Shown here one piece after another: positions 39,611 to 53,185 of a stretch of DNA of 64,000 bases. A program made the position numbers and the translations under genes. The stretch is from Tillus elongatus (Eukaryota; Arthropoda; Insecta; Coleoptera; Cleridae): NCBI GenBank assembly GCA_964006375.1, contig OZ023270.1, positions 54,452,036-54,516,035 of the forward strand. Reading direction: 5' to 3'. The notes under the pieces were generated by a model, which saw nothing but the letters and a program-made list of their open reading frames with translations, did not search any database and was not told where the DNA came from. Position 1 is the stretch's first letter. Each line of letters starts with the position of its first letter.

Positions 39611-40720
39611 AAAGTCTGGATGCAGCAAGTGTGTTATGGAAGTGAATTTCCATTAAAATGTTTTTAATAGCAAATGCGAGCAGGCATCAATCTGATTACC
39701 GGTATAGCCTATGTAGTAGAAACAATGTACTATATTTTATAAAAATTACTTATGGTTTGAAAATATACAACAATTTTCCGAAAATAAACTTAAATGTTGG
39801 TTTCCTAACTAACAAAGCTTACGTTAATAGCAAATTGAGTTATTGAAATTTGAAGGGTTTAATGAAAATTCGGTAAATTTGCAGATTAGCTGCCGAACAC
39901 TTTTCAAAAACTTGTTTTCAGAAACATTACTAGGACCCCACCTGGATACACAAACTACATAAAAATTTCTTGTTGACACCCCCCAAGGAAGTTACGGGAC
40001 TGGGAATGAATAGAAGTGCTGGGCGGGGTAGGTAGTAAAAAGGAAATATTAGCAGAAAATGCGAAGAAAACTGTCTATTTGAAACCATATCCCCATTAAA
40101 CCCTTCCTATCCCGCACAACACCCATATTTGCCTCAGGTCACGTAACTTCCTTTAGGGGTATGAACAAGAGGTTTTTCTTGTGGTTTATGCAACGAGGGT
40201 GGTTGTATGCACACGAGAGGGGAAGGAAAATGCCTACGACGAAACACCCCCCCCCCCCCGGTTCGACTTGCGGCAGGGGTGAAGGGTTGGGAGTGGCTGC
40301 TTCGTCGTGGGGTTTTCCTTCCCCCTCGCGTGCATACAACTACCCTCGCTGCATAAACCACAAGAAAAATGTCTTGTTCCTACCCGCCAAGGAAGTTACG
40401 GCACCTGGGGGGATAGGGGTGCTGTGCGGGGTAGGCAGGGTTTAAGGGGGATATGGCCTCAAGATGTAAAAAAGACAGCTTTCAAGCCCGTTTTATTCGA
40501 ATTTTCTGCTCATATTTCCTTTTTACTACCTACCCCGCCCAGCACCCCGATCCCGTAACTTCCTTGGGGGGTGTGAACAAGAATTTTTTCTTGGGGTTTG
40601 TGGATCCAGGGAGGGGCTAGGCAGGTTTCTGAAAACAGTTTTTTGAAAAGCGATCGGGAGCTAAACTGCAAATTTACCGAAAATTCGCTACAAAAACGCA
40701 CTTACTTTATCCAGATTTTT
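39611..40720. mobile_element. MITE-A copy interrupted by a fold-back element
   Basis: The left end CTGGATGCAGCAAGTGTG and right end AACGCACTTACTTTATCCAG lie 1.1 kb apart because the fold-back at 39875-40690 sits inside. Outside the insert the sequence follows the 46.9-kb copy (AACAATGTACTATATTTTAT, AAATAAACTTAAATGTT). Confidence 0.65.
39875..40690. repeat. GC-rich long fold-back (inverted repeat) element
   Basis: Arms of about 370-400 bp pair around a spacer at about 40250-40300. Matching words on both sides include GGTAAATTTGCAG, CCCCCCAAGGAAGTTACGGG, GCTGGGCGGGGTAGGTAGTA, AAAAAGGAAATAT, CCCGCACA, CTTGTGGTTTATGCA and GGTGTTTCGTCG-type ends. Central runs are C-rich (CCCCCCCCCCCCC near 40247). 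GC content is far above the flanks. Two internal near-repeats (CCCGCCAAGGAAGTTACGGC and CCCCAAGGAAGTTACGGG) within each arm show an older internal duplication. The overlapping open frames are mirror translations, not genes. Confidence 0.85.
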
Positions 40721-41334
40721 TCTTACAAATGCATCATATGTCGATAAAAAATGCAAAAATGCATTAACGAATTTGTTCTACGAAAATAACCAACAAAAAA
40801 AATTATAGACCGTTAAACTTTACTAAACCTACAGCGAAAGCATCAGAGAAAGGGTCTATTTGAAATGAATTTTCTGTAAATATTTTAGTAAAATTTAGGG
40901 CAATGACGGTTGAATTTGACACTTAAGGGTTAACAGAACACTCTTCTTGCAACTTTTTTTTTCACAATCCATATTTGTTTCACGTTCTTTGCCTAAACAT
41001 TGCCAATTTTGACGTTTAAAATTGTGAGTTTGACGTTTTGAGGAAAACTCCAGAATTTGTTTCTTCAACAGCCCATAACTTCTTTGTCTTTAAAGCTAGA
41101 GACCTCAATTTTGATAAAGAGTTCACTTTTTGTAATGCAAACACGCGTACCAAATTTGGTTTCCCTTGCTTTGTTATTTCTGAAGATATGAATTTTTTTA
41201 GAAAGAAAACACAAAATTTTTCGGGAAAACCTAATCCTATTTTCCTGGCTAACAAATGTATCCAAGCCATTTGCAAAAGGAAGGAACTCACGAAATTTGA
41301 TCAAGATCGGTCCATCACTTTTTGTGTTATCGGT

Positions 41335-41338
<4 letters not shown>
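40721..41338. repeat. TA-linked composite repeat, right half inverted
   Basis: Matches 32298-33092 in reverse orientation: TCAAATAGACCCTTTCTCTG-type, TGACGTTTTGAGGAAAAC, CCATTTGCAAAAGGAAGG and a terminal GTGTTATCGGTCGGATA at the TA array. Confidence 0.75.

Positions 41339-41403
<65 letters not shown>
41339..41403. repeat. (TA)n microsatellite
   Basis: About 65 bp. Confidence 0.97.
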
Positions 41404-41405
<2 letters not shown>

Positions 41406-42069
41406 TCTTTACAGATTTTTTTTATTCGCTAAAATTACTATTCGCATAAGGAAAATAGAGATTAAAAAATTCCACTGAAATAATTTTAAACAGAATTATA
41501 AGTTCGTGATGAGCAAGTCTCATTTCATTAAGGATATACAAATTACAAATGATCTTTATGGGAATTTCACCTATTGTTGTCGGAGGTTAATAGGCGGTAA
41601 TTTATGTATTATATAATTTAATTGTCTGCTGTTAGGATCAGTGTGAAGATGACCTTATTTATCGGAATTACCGGTAGTTCTATTGAAAACATTTCAGATA
41701 ATTTACCATTGTATGGAAATCTTGTTTTTAATACATGATAGGTGCATTTACTCAGATACTTTGGAGTAGATATATTACAGAGAAAATTGTAGGAAAATAT
41801 CTGAAATATTTGTATTACGAACTTCTACACTGCAGCTAGTTTTGTAGAAATAAATAGTTACCTATATATTCGAATATCGAGAGTTGTTAAGGCGTCTCGT
41901 CTAGAAGATTAGACCTCTAAAATTTACATATTTCTTAGTAACCGTCTTTGTTATGATATCTACCATCTGTACAAGGGTCATTTCTTGTTAACAATTGACG
42001 ACAGGCATGCCAACCTATGTCAGGTAGCTAGGTAGAAATATTCAATATTCATAAAAAGCAGTTCTATAA
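41404..42069. other. stretch without a recognised gene
   Basis: AT-rich, nothing recognised. Confidence 0.5.
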
Positions 42070-42175
42070 ACTCGACACAAGCATCACGCTTGTGAGCATA
42101 ATCACTAATCATTTTAGTAGTTACAGATTCGAGACAAGCACCACGCTTGTCATAGCATAATCACTAATCATTTCG
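42070..42175. repeat. two-copy tandem repeat (~58 bp)
   Basis: CTCGACACAAGCATCACGCT and TTCGAGACAAGCACCACGCT are each followed by TGT and AGCATAATCACTAATCATTT. The second copy carries four extra bases (CATA). Each unit has the small inverted word ACAAGC/GCTTGT. Confidence 0.75.
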
Positions 42176-42530
42176 TGGAGTTCTCATGAACTCTAAAGCA
42201 TACCATAATATTAGTAACTTTTGTATAAGTTTAACAGTTTGTTATTAAATGTTAAGTGTTACATCAGCGTTTAATCTAACACAACATAATCAGGTCCTTC
42301 GAGCTATCAAGAAACAAAAACATATAAAATGTGGTACATCAGTACAAAACGTAATTAAACAAGAGTCACATTTTCTAATAATTGTGGAAGTACCTATGTG
42401 AAATAGATAATGCAAATAGGACCTGCTATCCAGATCACCTTCAAAGAAGTGTGATTTATAAATTGTTCTTTAACTATACCCTCATTAACATTCACTTTCC
42501 AGGAATTCTGTGATAAATACAATGTGAAAA

Positions 42531-42651
42531 ACCCAATTCATCACAATGCAGGTTTCTGACCCGACGATCGTTTCGCTAACAAAATTAGCGTCATCAAGGG
42601 GATGAGGAAACGATCGTCGGGTCAGAAAACTGTATTGTGATGAATTGGGTC
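42531..42651 (-). mobile_element. Penelope-like terminal remnant, inverted pair
   Basis: Arms 42531-42574 and 42607-42651 are inverted copies (ACCCAATTCATCACAAT, then CTGACCCGACGATCGTTTC). Between them lies the motif GCTAACAAAATTAGCGTCATCA. The sequence is the same family as the Penelope terminus at 27.66-27.76 kb. Head-to-head terminal fragments are a usual product of Penelope insertion. No coding part is present. Confidence 0.65.
42561..42597 (-). ncRNA. degenerate hammerhead-like motif
   Basis: On the minus strand TTGATGA (42591-42597) has U instead of the core C, followed by stem II GCTAA/TTAGC and GAAAC (42570-42574), then a GGGTC word. The altered core base suggests it is no longer active. 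Confidence 0.4.
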
Positions 42652-43039
42652 CTCCAAATTGTATGTATCGGTGCTCATCACAGGTTCCAATCCTCACTCA
42701 TTGAATTCTGTGATAATAAGTCTCGACGTGGGGTTTGCATCAGAGGTATAATGTTAAATGTGTTTGCTTCATAAGTGAAAGAACCTTCTTGGATAAATAT
42801 TCATCGTCCTTTACACAGAAATGTATTCGGGCTCTATTATACTCCTGTGAGTGAAATTAATGTTTTCTGAAAATTTTCACAACCCTTCTTTGGTTCACTC
42901 TTAATGTTTCCTGTCATAATCCTTGTACTTGTGGTTGGCTCTTCAACAGCAGCAAATAGCACCTTTAATTCATTTTTTTCTGTGAATATCGTCTTCTTTC
43001 TCGATATATTTTTATAATGAAATACTATTATTATTATCG
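42652..43039. other. stretch without a recognised gene
   Basis: Nothing recognised apart from a short ATT run at 43022-43038, which lies at the 3' end of the R4/Dong-like element. Confidence 0.5.
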
Positions 43040-43082
43040 ACTTTAGCCTAAAGTGCTTTCACACTCCCTCAACGGAGAACAT

Positions 43083-44358
43083 TCACTCAACCCCGGGTAT
43101 CTCAGATACCAAAGGGACTGAGCTCAGATTGAGCCATTTCCAAGTTATCGGGCCCTGAACGACAACGCGACACGTCCTCATTTCCCAGGAATCTCTTAAC
43201 GACGTGGACAGTTGCAAGTATTGCCGCCTTCTGCAGAGCCTTATAAAGATGCTCTCCAAGGCCCAGTCTCTTAATGTTGGCTCGAAGATTCTTAGCAACC
43301 ACACCAGTTGACGACGTGACTATTGGAATCACTCGGACACCATCTGCCATCCATTGTCTCTTTACTTGTATCTCGAGGTCTCTGTACTTAATTATCTATT
43401 TGTACTTTATTTCTAGATTATTAGTATTTGGAATGGCCACATCAATCAGCGTCTCTTGGTTGTAGGACATCCACCATTCTTATATCTGGCCTGTTGTAAG
43501 CAATTCGTTGGTCTGTGAGCACGGTTCGATCCCAGTACAACCTGCAACCTGAGTTTTCTAGAACATGCTCAGAAGTGTTTCTATAGTAGGGCACCTTACT
43601 AAAATTTAAAAGTCTCATTTTCAGAGCCAGTTCTTGATAAAGTAATTTAGCAACTGCGTCATTCCCCTCTTTATACAATGTTGCAGCAAACGCTTTACAT
43701 CCTTCGGTGACATGCTGGATGGTCTCTGATGACTGACACCCAAATCTGCCTTTGTCATCTTGGACCGAATTATCTCCAACTATATACTTCTGGTAGTTTC
43801 TTGTTGGAATGACCTGATCTTGTATAGCCAGCAAAAACCGCTCTGTCTCTGAAAACATCTGTCCGGACACACACCAACAAGTGGTTCGACGCCAATTTGT
43901 CGACATGTGCCTGGGAGGTCTCATTCAGATGTCGCCCATGGAGAGGCTTCTGCAGCCAAGATTGCAGCTTGTCCTGATCAGTGCGATGGTGAATTTCTAT
44001 TTTACTTTCTTTTAATTGTAGCGGTGTTGTCATCTGCCTCGCATATGGCACGCTATAGTTCAGAAGTAAGCGCCTGCTGATGGAAATATGTACGCTAGTT
44101 CACTATCTGCTGGTCCAACTGTTTGCCAGTATCCAACACTCCTCTTCCACCTTGGTGTCTAGGTAAGGTTACTTGCTCGATAGCACTACGGGGGTGATGC
44201 TTTATAAATTTTGTTAGGAGTGTTCGCAGCTTCCGTTGTAGATTTTCGATGTCTGTTTTACTCCAGTTCACAATTCGAAATGAGTAGCTAAGTGCAGAAC
44301 ATGCATAGATATTCAGAGTTTTAGTCAGATTCTTGCCGTTAAGATGTGATTGCACCAC
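43083..44358 (-). pseudogene. R4/Dong-like C-terminal part with restriction-like endonuclease
   Basis: Frames on the minus strand give a thumb/linker (NLQRKLRTLLTKFIKHHPRS, LTLPRHQGGRG-like), then CQSSETIQHVTEGC with a Cys/His pattern, LLYQELALKM, CRLYWDRTVLTDQRIAYNRP followed by DIRMVD (the PD..D-type core of the endonuclease), and VIPIVTSSTGVVAKNLRANI. Two overlapping frames (43442-43924 and 43102-43350) show the shift between core and tail. In R2/R4 elements this nuclease cuts the target and sets site choice. Confidence 0.75.
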
Positions 44359-44380
44359 CTGCTTTACTCGTTTCGGAAAC

Positions 44381-45240
44381 TCATTTGTCAGATCGCTCTT
44401 CCTTAGCGAGTGGTTTATTTTCCTCGCTTGCTGTATTCCCAGGTATGTATAACTCTTCTATATCCATCGAGGCAATTTGCTGGCCGTTCTGCATTTCATA
44501 TACACCTAGTTGTATCTTCCCTCTGACACATAAGGTGCAACATTTGTCCACCCTAAACTGCATGTCAATATCTCTGGAAAACTCTTCCATGATTTCAAGT
44601 AGTTGTTGCATGTGGTTCTTTGTGGATGCCATCAGCTTAAGATGATCCTAATTCAGCAGATGATTTAACCTCATTCGCTCCCTGACATTGCTTGTTATAC
44701 CGAAGCCATATCTGGTAGAGTTCTGCCTCGCATTGAAGTATACTTCTTGTAATTGGTATCATGCTGGTTACGATGCTAGCACCCGTTTTTACCCGTAACC
44801 GGATTTTTGTTCTCCATGTAGACATGGTGTGTTCAAGGAACCTCAGGATATAAGTATAGATTTTATAGATCCTCAGCACACTTATAAGCCATTCGTGTGG
44901 AACTTAATCAAATGCCTTTTTGTAATCCACGTAGGCGGCATTGTGATCTTGATTGCACACAACCGAAACAATTTTTAGTTGTTCTTTGCATCGCATAGAT
45001 GTTTTTGCAAACCCTTTTTGGTGGCTCGCAGTGCGCATATATGCGTTTCTCAAGGCAGGATTAGATCAACTTATATAGTGTCGGAAGACAAGTTATTGCT
45101 CGGTATCTGTCGGGGTCTAAGGAACACTGCCGGTCCTTTCTGCAGAAGATACGTCTCCTAGTGGGAAAAACAATGGCATCTTCTTCGGGTCAAGTATAAC
45201 CTCATTTATTAACACCACCAATGGATGATGTGTACACCCA
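44381..45240 (-). pseudogene. R4/Dong-like reverse transcriptase, broken
   Basis: Blocks on the minus strand: LKKFGCTHHPLVVLINEVIL, MPLFFPLGDV, NAAYVDYKKAFD (motif A with its Asp, followed by a stop), VLRIYKIYTYILRFLEHTMS and ASIVTSMIPITRSILQCEAE (motif B region), a damaged motif C reading Asp-His before LKLMAST, and EFSRDIDMQFRVDKCCTL. The second Asp of the catalytic pair is His and the residue before the pair is a stop. The polymerase is dead. Confidence 0.7.
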
Positions 45241-45256
45241 AATTTCTTCAGTCTTG

Positions 45257-45294
45257 CTATTATTATTACTATTATTATTATTACTGCGGGTTCA
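45257..45294. repeat. (ATT)n array
   Basis: About 38 bp of ATT with one ACT interruption, between two R4/Dong-like segments. Confidence 0.9.
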
Positions 45295-45459
45295 TTGACA
45301 AGTTGGCAAGTAAATATAGTGCGCCAGGGCCCCATTGAGGGCAACTGGAGTCTGTCTATTGCCTTCGTTTAAGAACGGCACGGGTCAGGCTGCAAGTATC
45401 GATCAGAACTGCCTTTTGCATATTGATGTTAACGTTCTCTTTTATATCTAGAGCGAGTA
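45295..45459 (-). mobile_element. possible 3' end of a second R4/Dong-like copy
   Basis: The minus strand reads INMQKAVLIDTCSLTRAVLK and a stop, then about 80 bp ending at an ATT array. The reading resembles the end of the neighbouring element (LYKALQKAAILATVHVVKRF then stop). If correct, this is a 5'-truncated copy placed head-to-tail with the larger one in the same TAA-type array. Confidence 0.4.

Positions 45460-45553
<94 letters not shown>
45460..45553. repeat. (ATT)n array
   Basis: About 94 bp of pure ATT units. Open frames through it encode Asn or Leu runs only. Confidence 0.97.
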
Positions 45554-45554
<1 letters not shown>

Positions 45555-45851
45555 TGTATTTTACAAACAGTCAACATTTACATACATATATCATGTCAGT
45601 TTATTATCTGAAGGGTTGGTAATTTTTGTGAAAATAGTAGACGGAAACTAAATTAGAAACACTTATTACTAATAAAATGGCTGACAGTTATTGAAATTTA
45701 CATTCATGGATCACCAAAGTTATTGTAATTTATGATAACAATGTAGTTTACTTGTACAATTCTATGTATCTCTACAACGAGCCAAGATACGTATAGGACA
45801 TGCATTTGATTTAGAATAAAACGTAGATTCTGAATATGTAAAAATATATGG
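45554..45851. other. spacer without a recognised gene
   Basis: Nothing recognised. Confidence 0.4.
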
Positions 45852-46882
45852 CAGTCCCAGATCTAGACAGGGGCAAGCGGAGGTGCTTGCCCTGGGCGGC
45901 AACTTTAGTGGACGAAAAAATCAAGTGTGGCACACCGACAGAGTTCATCGTGAGATTTATTATCAGTGGCAGACAGAAAATTGGACGAACAGACCTAAAT
46001 AGAATCAGCCAGACACTATGGTCGGCAAAACATGTGGCTGTGAGAGCTCCTTTAAATAATTCACCAGAAGTAGTCAAATCCTTGAAGGAAATTCAAGAAA
46101 TTTCTCTCAATGCTGAATTAAAGTACGAGGCAGGTTATCTGCAACAGGCTGTCAAGAATTTGGAATTCATTATTTACTTAACAATTTGAGCTACCATTTT
46201 TCAATCAATCAAATATATAGTGAAATTAAAAAGGAACATATAAAATTTTGTTGCGTTGTGTCATTTTAATGGAAGGTCTGACCAAAACTTTGCAAAAATT
46301 GAGAGGAAATCTCACGGAATGTTGAATAGAAGAGGCTAAAAAATCAGCCAAAAATTTTGCCTAAAAAATTGCAATTGATCCTATCCTGACAAATAAATGA
46401 CTTCCGAAGCGCAAAAAAACATTTAGGTAAACTGTGCAAGGACGAATCACGAACAATTCAATCTATTCAGCTATTTGAGAAGCAATAAGGATTGTATTTG
46501 ATCACACCATATGAAAAATTAAAACTGATATTAACAGCGTTGCCACGCTAAATTTAAATTTTGCATTTCTCAATGGTCGTGAGATATTAAATATGCCCAC
46601 TGGAGAACTCCAAAAGAATCAAGTAGATCTAGCACAAAAATATGAGCCAAGCTCAAATACATTTTGAATTTTGCCAGGAACTCGCCGTTTTAAAAGAACA
46701 AGCTTCACTTTTTTCGGCGACATAAATATTGCTAGCGCTTTCTATCTTTTGCAACAGATCTACACCTAAGATATGCAGAATATTCTTACAATATTTGTAT
46801 TCGCTGTGGATTTACTTTACTCTTTCAACCACATCCACAAGCTGTGAGCAAAGTTTTATCAAATTTAAACTTATTAAAAGTC
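45852..46882 (+). pseudogene. hAT transposase relic (ZMYM1-like type)
   Basis: The start CAGTCCCAGATCTAGACAGG with GGCAAGCGGAGG resembles a hAT terminus. The open part (to 46189) reads RISQTLWSAKHVAVRAPLNN and SLNAELKYEAGYLQQAVKNL, then EFIIYLTI, a stretch typical of the ZMYM1-like hAT proteins of animals. After about 0.5 kb full of stops, 46729-46880 reads YFTLSTTSTSCEQSFIKFKL followed by IKS, the C-terminal hAT dimerisation block (usually TSASCERSFSKLKLIKS). MITE-A begins straight after it. The zinc-finger part and most of the catalytic core are lost or unreadable. Confidence 0.65.
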
Positions 46883-47262
46883 TGGACGCAGCAAGTGCGT
46901 TATGGAAGTGAATTTTCATAATGAATGAATTTAATGCAAGCAGGCAGCACCTATATAATAGGAACAATGTACTATATTTTATCGAAATAACTGGTTTGAA
47001 AATGTACAAAAATTTTCCGAAAATAAACTTAAAACGTTTTCGAGAAAACCCGTTTCCTAGGTGACGAACCTCAGGTTATAAGCAAATTGACCATATTTTA
47101 TCAAAATGTACAAAAAATTTCCGAAAATAAACATTAAATGTTTCCGAGAAAACTCGTTTCCTAGCCGACGAACCTTAGGTTAATAGCAAATTGCGTTATT
47201 GACTTTTGAAGCATTTAATGAAAATGCGCTACCAAAACGCACTTACTGCGTCTCGATTTTTT
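46880..47262. mobile_element. MITE-A, clear copy inserted in a hAT relic
   Basis: The left end TCTGGACGCAGCAAGTGCG with TTATGGAAGTGAATTTTCAT pairs with the right end ATGAAAATGCGCTACC and AAAACGCACTTACTGCGTC. About 380 bp, AT-rich inside, with an internal direct repeat (AAATTTCCGAAAATAAAC twice and CGTTTCCTAG twice). No ORF. Confidence 0.8.
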
Positions 47263-48455
<1,193 letters not shown>

Positions 48456-48652
48456 TTTTATAAAATTGAGTACGGTCTGGTACAGAGAAATCGAGAGCCT
48501 CACGGAGCTCACAATATATTAAGATGACAAACAAGGAATATCTTAACAAAAAAGTGTTATGAATTTTCGCGTAGAAAATATTAATAAAGGTACTATCAAA
48601 GAAAGGAGGGCAACCCTGTACCCATACACTCACACAGGAAGAGAGAGACAGA

Positions 48653-50090
<1,438 letters not shown>

Positions 50091-52319
50091 TTATCCTTGG
50101 TGGTTTTGTATGGTATAGATTACAGATTGTAACTTGTGGAGAATTTTCCTGTAGGATAATTTGCTTAAAACTAATTTGGCAACAATTTTAAAGGGCCACA
50201 AGTGTTCATGAACATTGTCTGTTGAATTCTTATACTTACCTATAATGTTTCATAACTTCGTGGATATAGTTAAATTAAGTTGTTTAAAGCTAGTAAACCT
50301 TTTAAGCTTTCTTTCAACTAATTAAAAACAGATTAGTTCCTAGTGGATTTCTTTTGCAAGTAAATATTGATTTTCTTTAATATTTATTATACAAAATTTT
50401 GTCGATGATTTAGCACTCTTATTTCCAATGCAGGTGTGTGGGTACATTTTCCCTTGAGAAAATATATGGATTCAGTGGAGCAGTATTGAACTTTTTTTTT
50501 CTTTTACAGAGTAACAACTGAATCTTTTGTTTAATATTTGTTGTTGTTGTTGTTGTTTTACCTCGCTGGTTAAAGTGTGCGTGCATGGTTGCATTGGGTT
50601 ACTATTCTTTAGTTTTAATGTAAACATCCTTATAGTTTGTAAGTGCACTCGGCGCAACCCCAACGTCACATCGCAATAGTTTCTCGATATTGACGTAACA
50701 CCGCATATGTGGTGCATACAAGTATATATACACCAGCTACACGTTGATCCTATGCTTGCGCAAGTTGCGGAATTCCCAACGTTCGGAACATGTTCGTCAC
50801 ATGTTACAACTGAATCGGCGGTTGCGATGAAGTGTACGAATTTACAGGCCTCGTAAATCTCGAGCCATTTTGATTGGTTGTATTTATCTGAGATAAACCA
50901 TTTACCATTTGTAGTACAATCGAGTTCACCAATTTCATTTGAATTAAAATAACTGTACTGTATAAGTTGGTTGAAAATGTATTAATCATTTTGTTATCTG
51001 TCGCATTCCGTAAAAGGTTTACGGATTACTATACAATCTTTTGTAAAAGTTACACGCTGTTTTGAATACCTATATTTATATTCCACGCATTGATTCTTGT
51101 TAATTCTGCTTGTTATATACCTGTTTTACTTTATGTTTTTTAAAATATACTTATTGTAATCTTTGTTTCTCTTTTGTATAATATATAAATGTGAAGTTTC
51201 AAATTTTATGTGTGCGTATTATTCTCAACTTATTGTGTTAAGTTGCAATTTCGTCAGATGGCTTGCTAACCTTTCACTGTCAAGGTTAGTTAGATAAAGT
51301 CTTCTCACTCTATTTTTCTTGACTGTCGCCAGTCATATTTTCATTCACTTCTTTCGACAGTGTGGCGCTGAGATCTCTGGGTTAATAAGGTTAAGAACCC
51401 TACCCAGGGTTGAGCAGCCGGCATCTTTTTTGACGCCACCCAGAAATTTTCTTTTCCTTAACCTACTTCCTAACGTCTGTTGTTATATTGTGTTTGTATG
51501 AGCTAAAGGCGTAACACCGTAAGCCTGGATAACCTTTACAAACTCACCGTACAGTACATTGGTGATAGTGAACAATTCTGGACATATAAACAGACTGGTA
51601 TATTTTTAATAGTGTTAGTGTTAATCTTAAGTATTATAACTTATATAAAGAAAGAAACAATCAAAAATTATATAACACAATATAAATCTGTGTCAAGAGA
51701 AAACAACAGTCCCAGAGAAGAGGCATTCCCTCTACCTCAAATTCAAATTACTCCGTAATTCTCATTTTTCAGGATGGGACGAGTCACGTAGTCACGTAAC
51801 ACATATTATATTGTAATTATGACGTATTTTACAAATTAGTGTAGAAAGTCCACATATGATTACAGCTACTAATTACTTTGGTAGTAATAAAAGCACACCT
51901 AATTTTTGGCTCGACCTCTTTCTTAGTTCGTCGGCTTGGTAAGAAGTTCTCTCTGTATTAGTTGTAACCTTGTTCTTGATATTATTTTGTTATTCAGTTC
52001 AAGACTCTAAAGTATTGTAACAGTTAGTTAACTTCATTAGTGCTGAGTTCTAGATTGTAGCAAAAGTGTTTATTGTTGATGTTGTATTGTATTCTCCTAG
52101 TGTTAAATAAATAATTTTTTGGAGTTTACAACCCTTCAACCCTTAATTAGCCCGCAGTGAAAAAACTCGCATTTATTCAAAATATTATCACAAAAGAAAA
52201 CCAGAAACACAATATCATAATTATTGTAAAACTTAATAAATTTAAGTAATGTCAGATTTGACAACAACTGTAACCTAGCAACATATGATCTGCAAAGCGC
52301 CCAAGGCATCCCCTATGAG
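50091..52319. other. long stretch without a recognised gene; possible old LTR
   Basis: No domain is recognised. A (TTG)n run lies at 50529-50554. About 51770-52135 has an LTR-like make-up (AATAAAAGC near 51887, a T-rich U5-like part and GTTAAATAAATAATTTTTTG near 52104), but I cannot find matching ends or a partner, so I do not call it. Confidence 0.35.

Positions 52320-53185
<866 letters not shown>

Larger units (their letters stand above)
43040..45257 (-). mobile_element. R4/Dong-like non-LTR retrotransposon, 5'-truncated
   Basis: The minus strand carries the later part of a reverse transcriptase, a Cys/His motif and a restriction-like endonuclease at the C-terminus, the layout of the R2/R4 group rather than of APE-type elements. 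Both sides are bounded by ATT/TAA repeats (43022-43038 and 45257-45294). Bombyx Dong, the type element of this group, is known to insert into TAA repeats, which fits. Many stops and shifts are present. Confidence 0.75.

Noticed and set aside
40134..40558. Several overlapping open frames of 60-94 codons on both strands
   Set aside because: They lie in the fold-back arms and mirror one another; high GC removes stops by chance.
41339..41403. CRISPR-like arrangement of TA arrays and repeats
   Set aside because: There are no regularly spaced direct repeats with unique spacers; the arrays are simple microsatellites in a eukaryotic genome.
51770..52135. Solo LTR
   Set aside because: Composition and poly-A-signal-like words fit, but I could not find TG..CA ends, a target duplication or a second copy.
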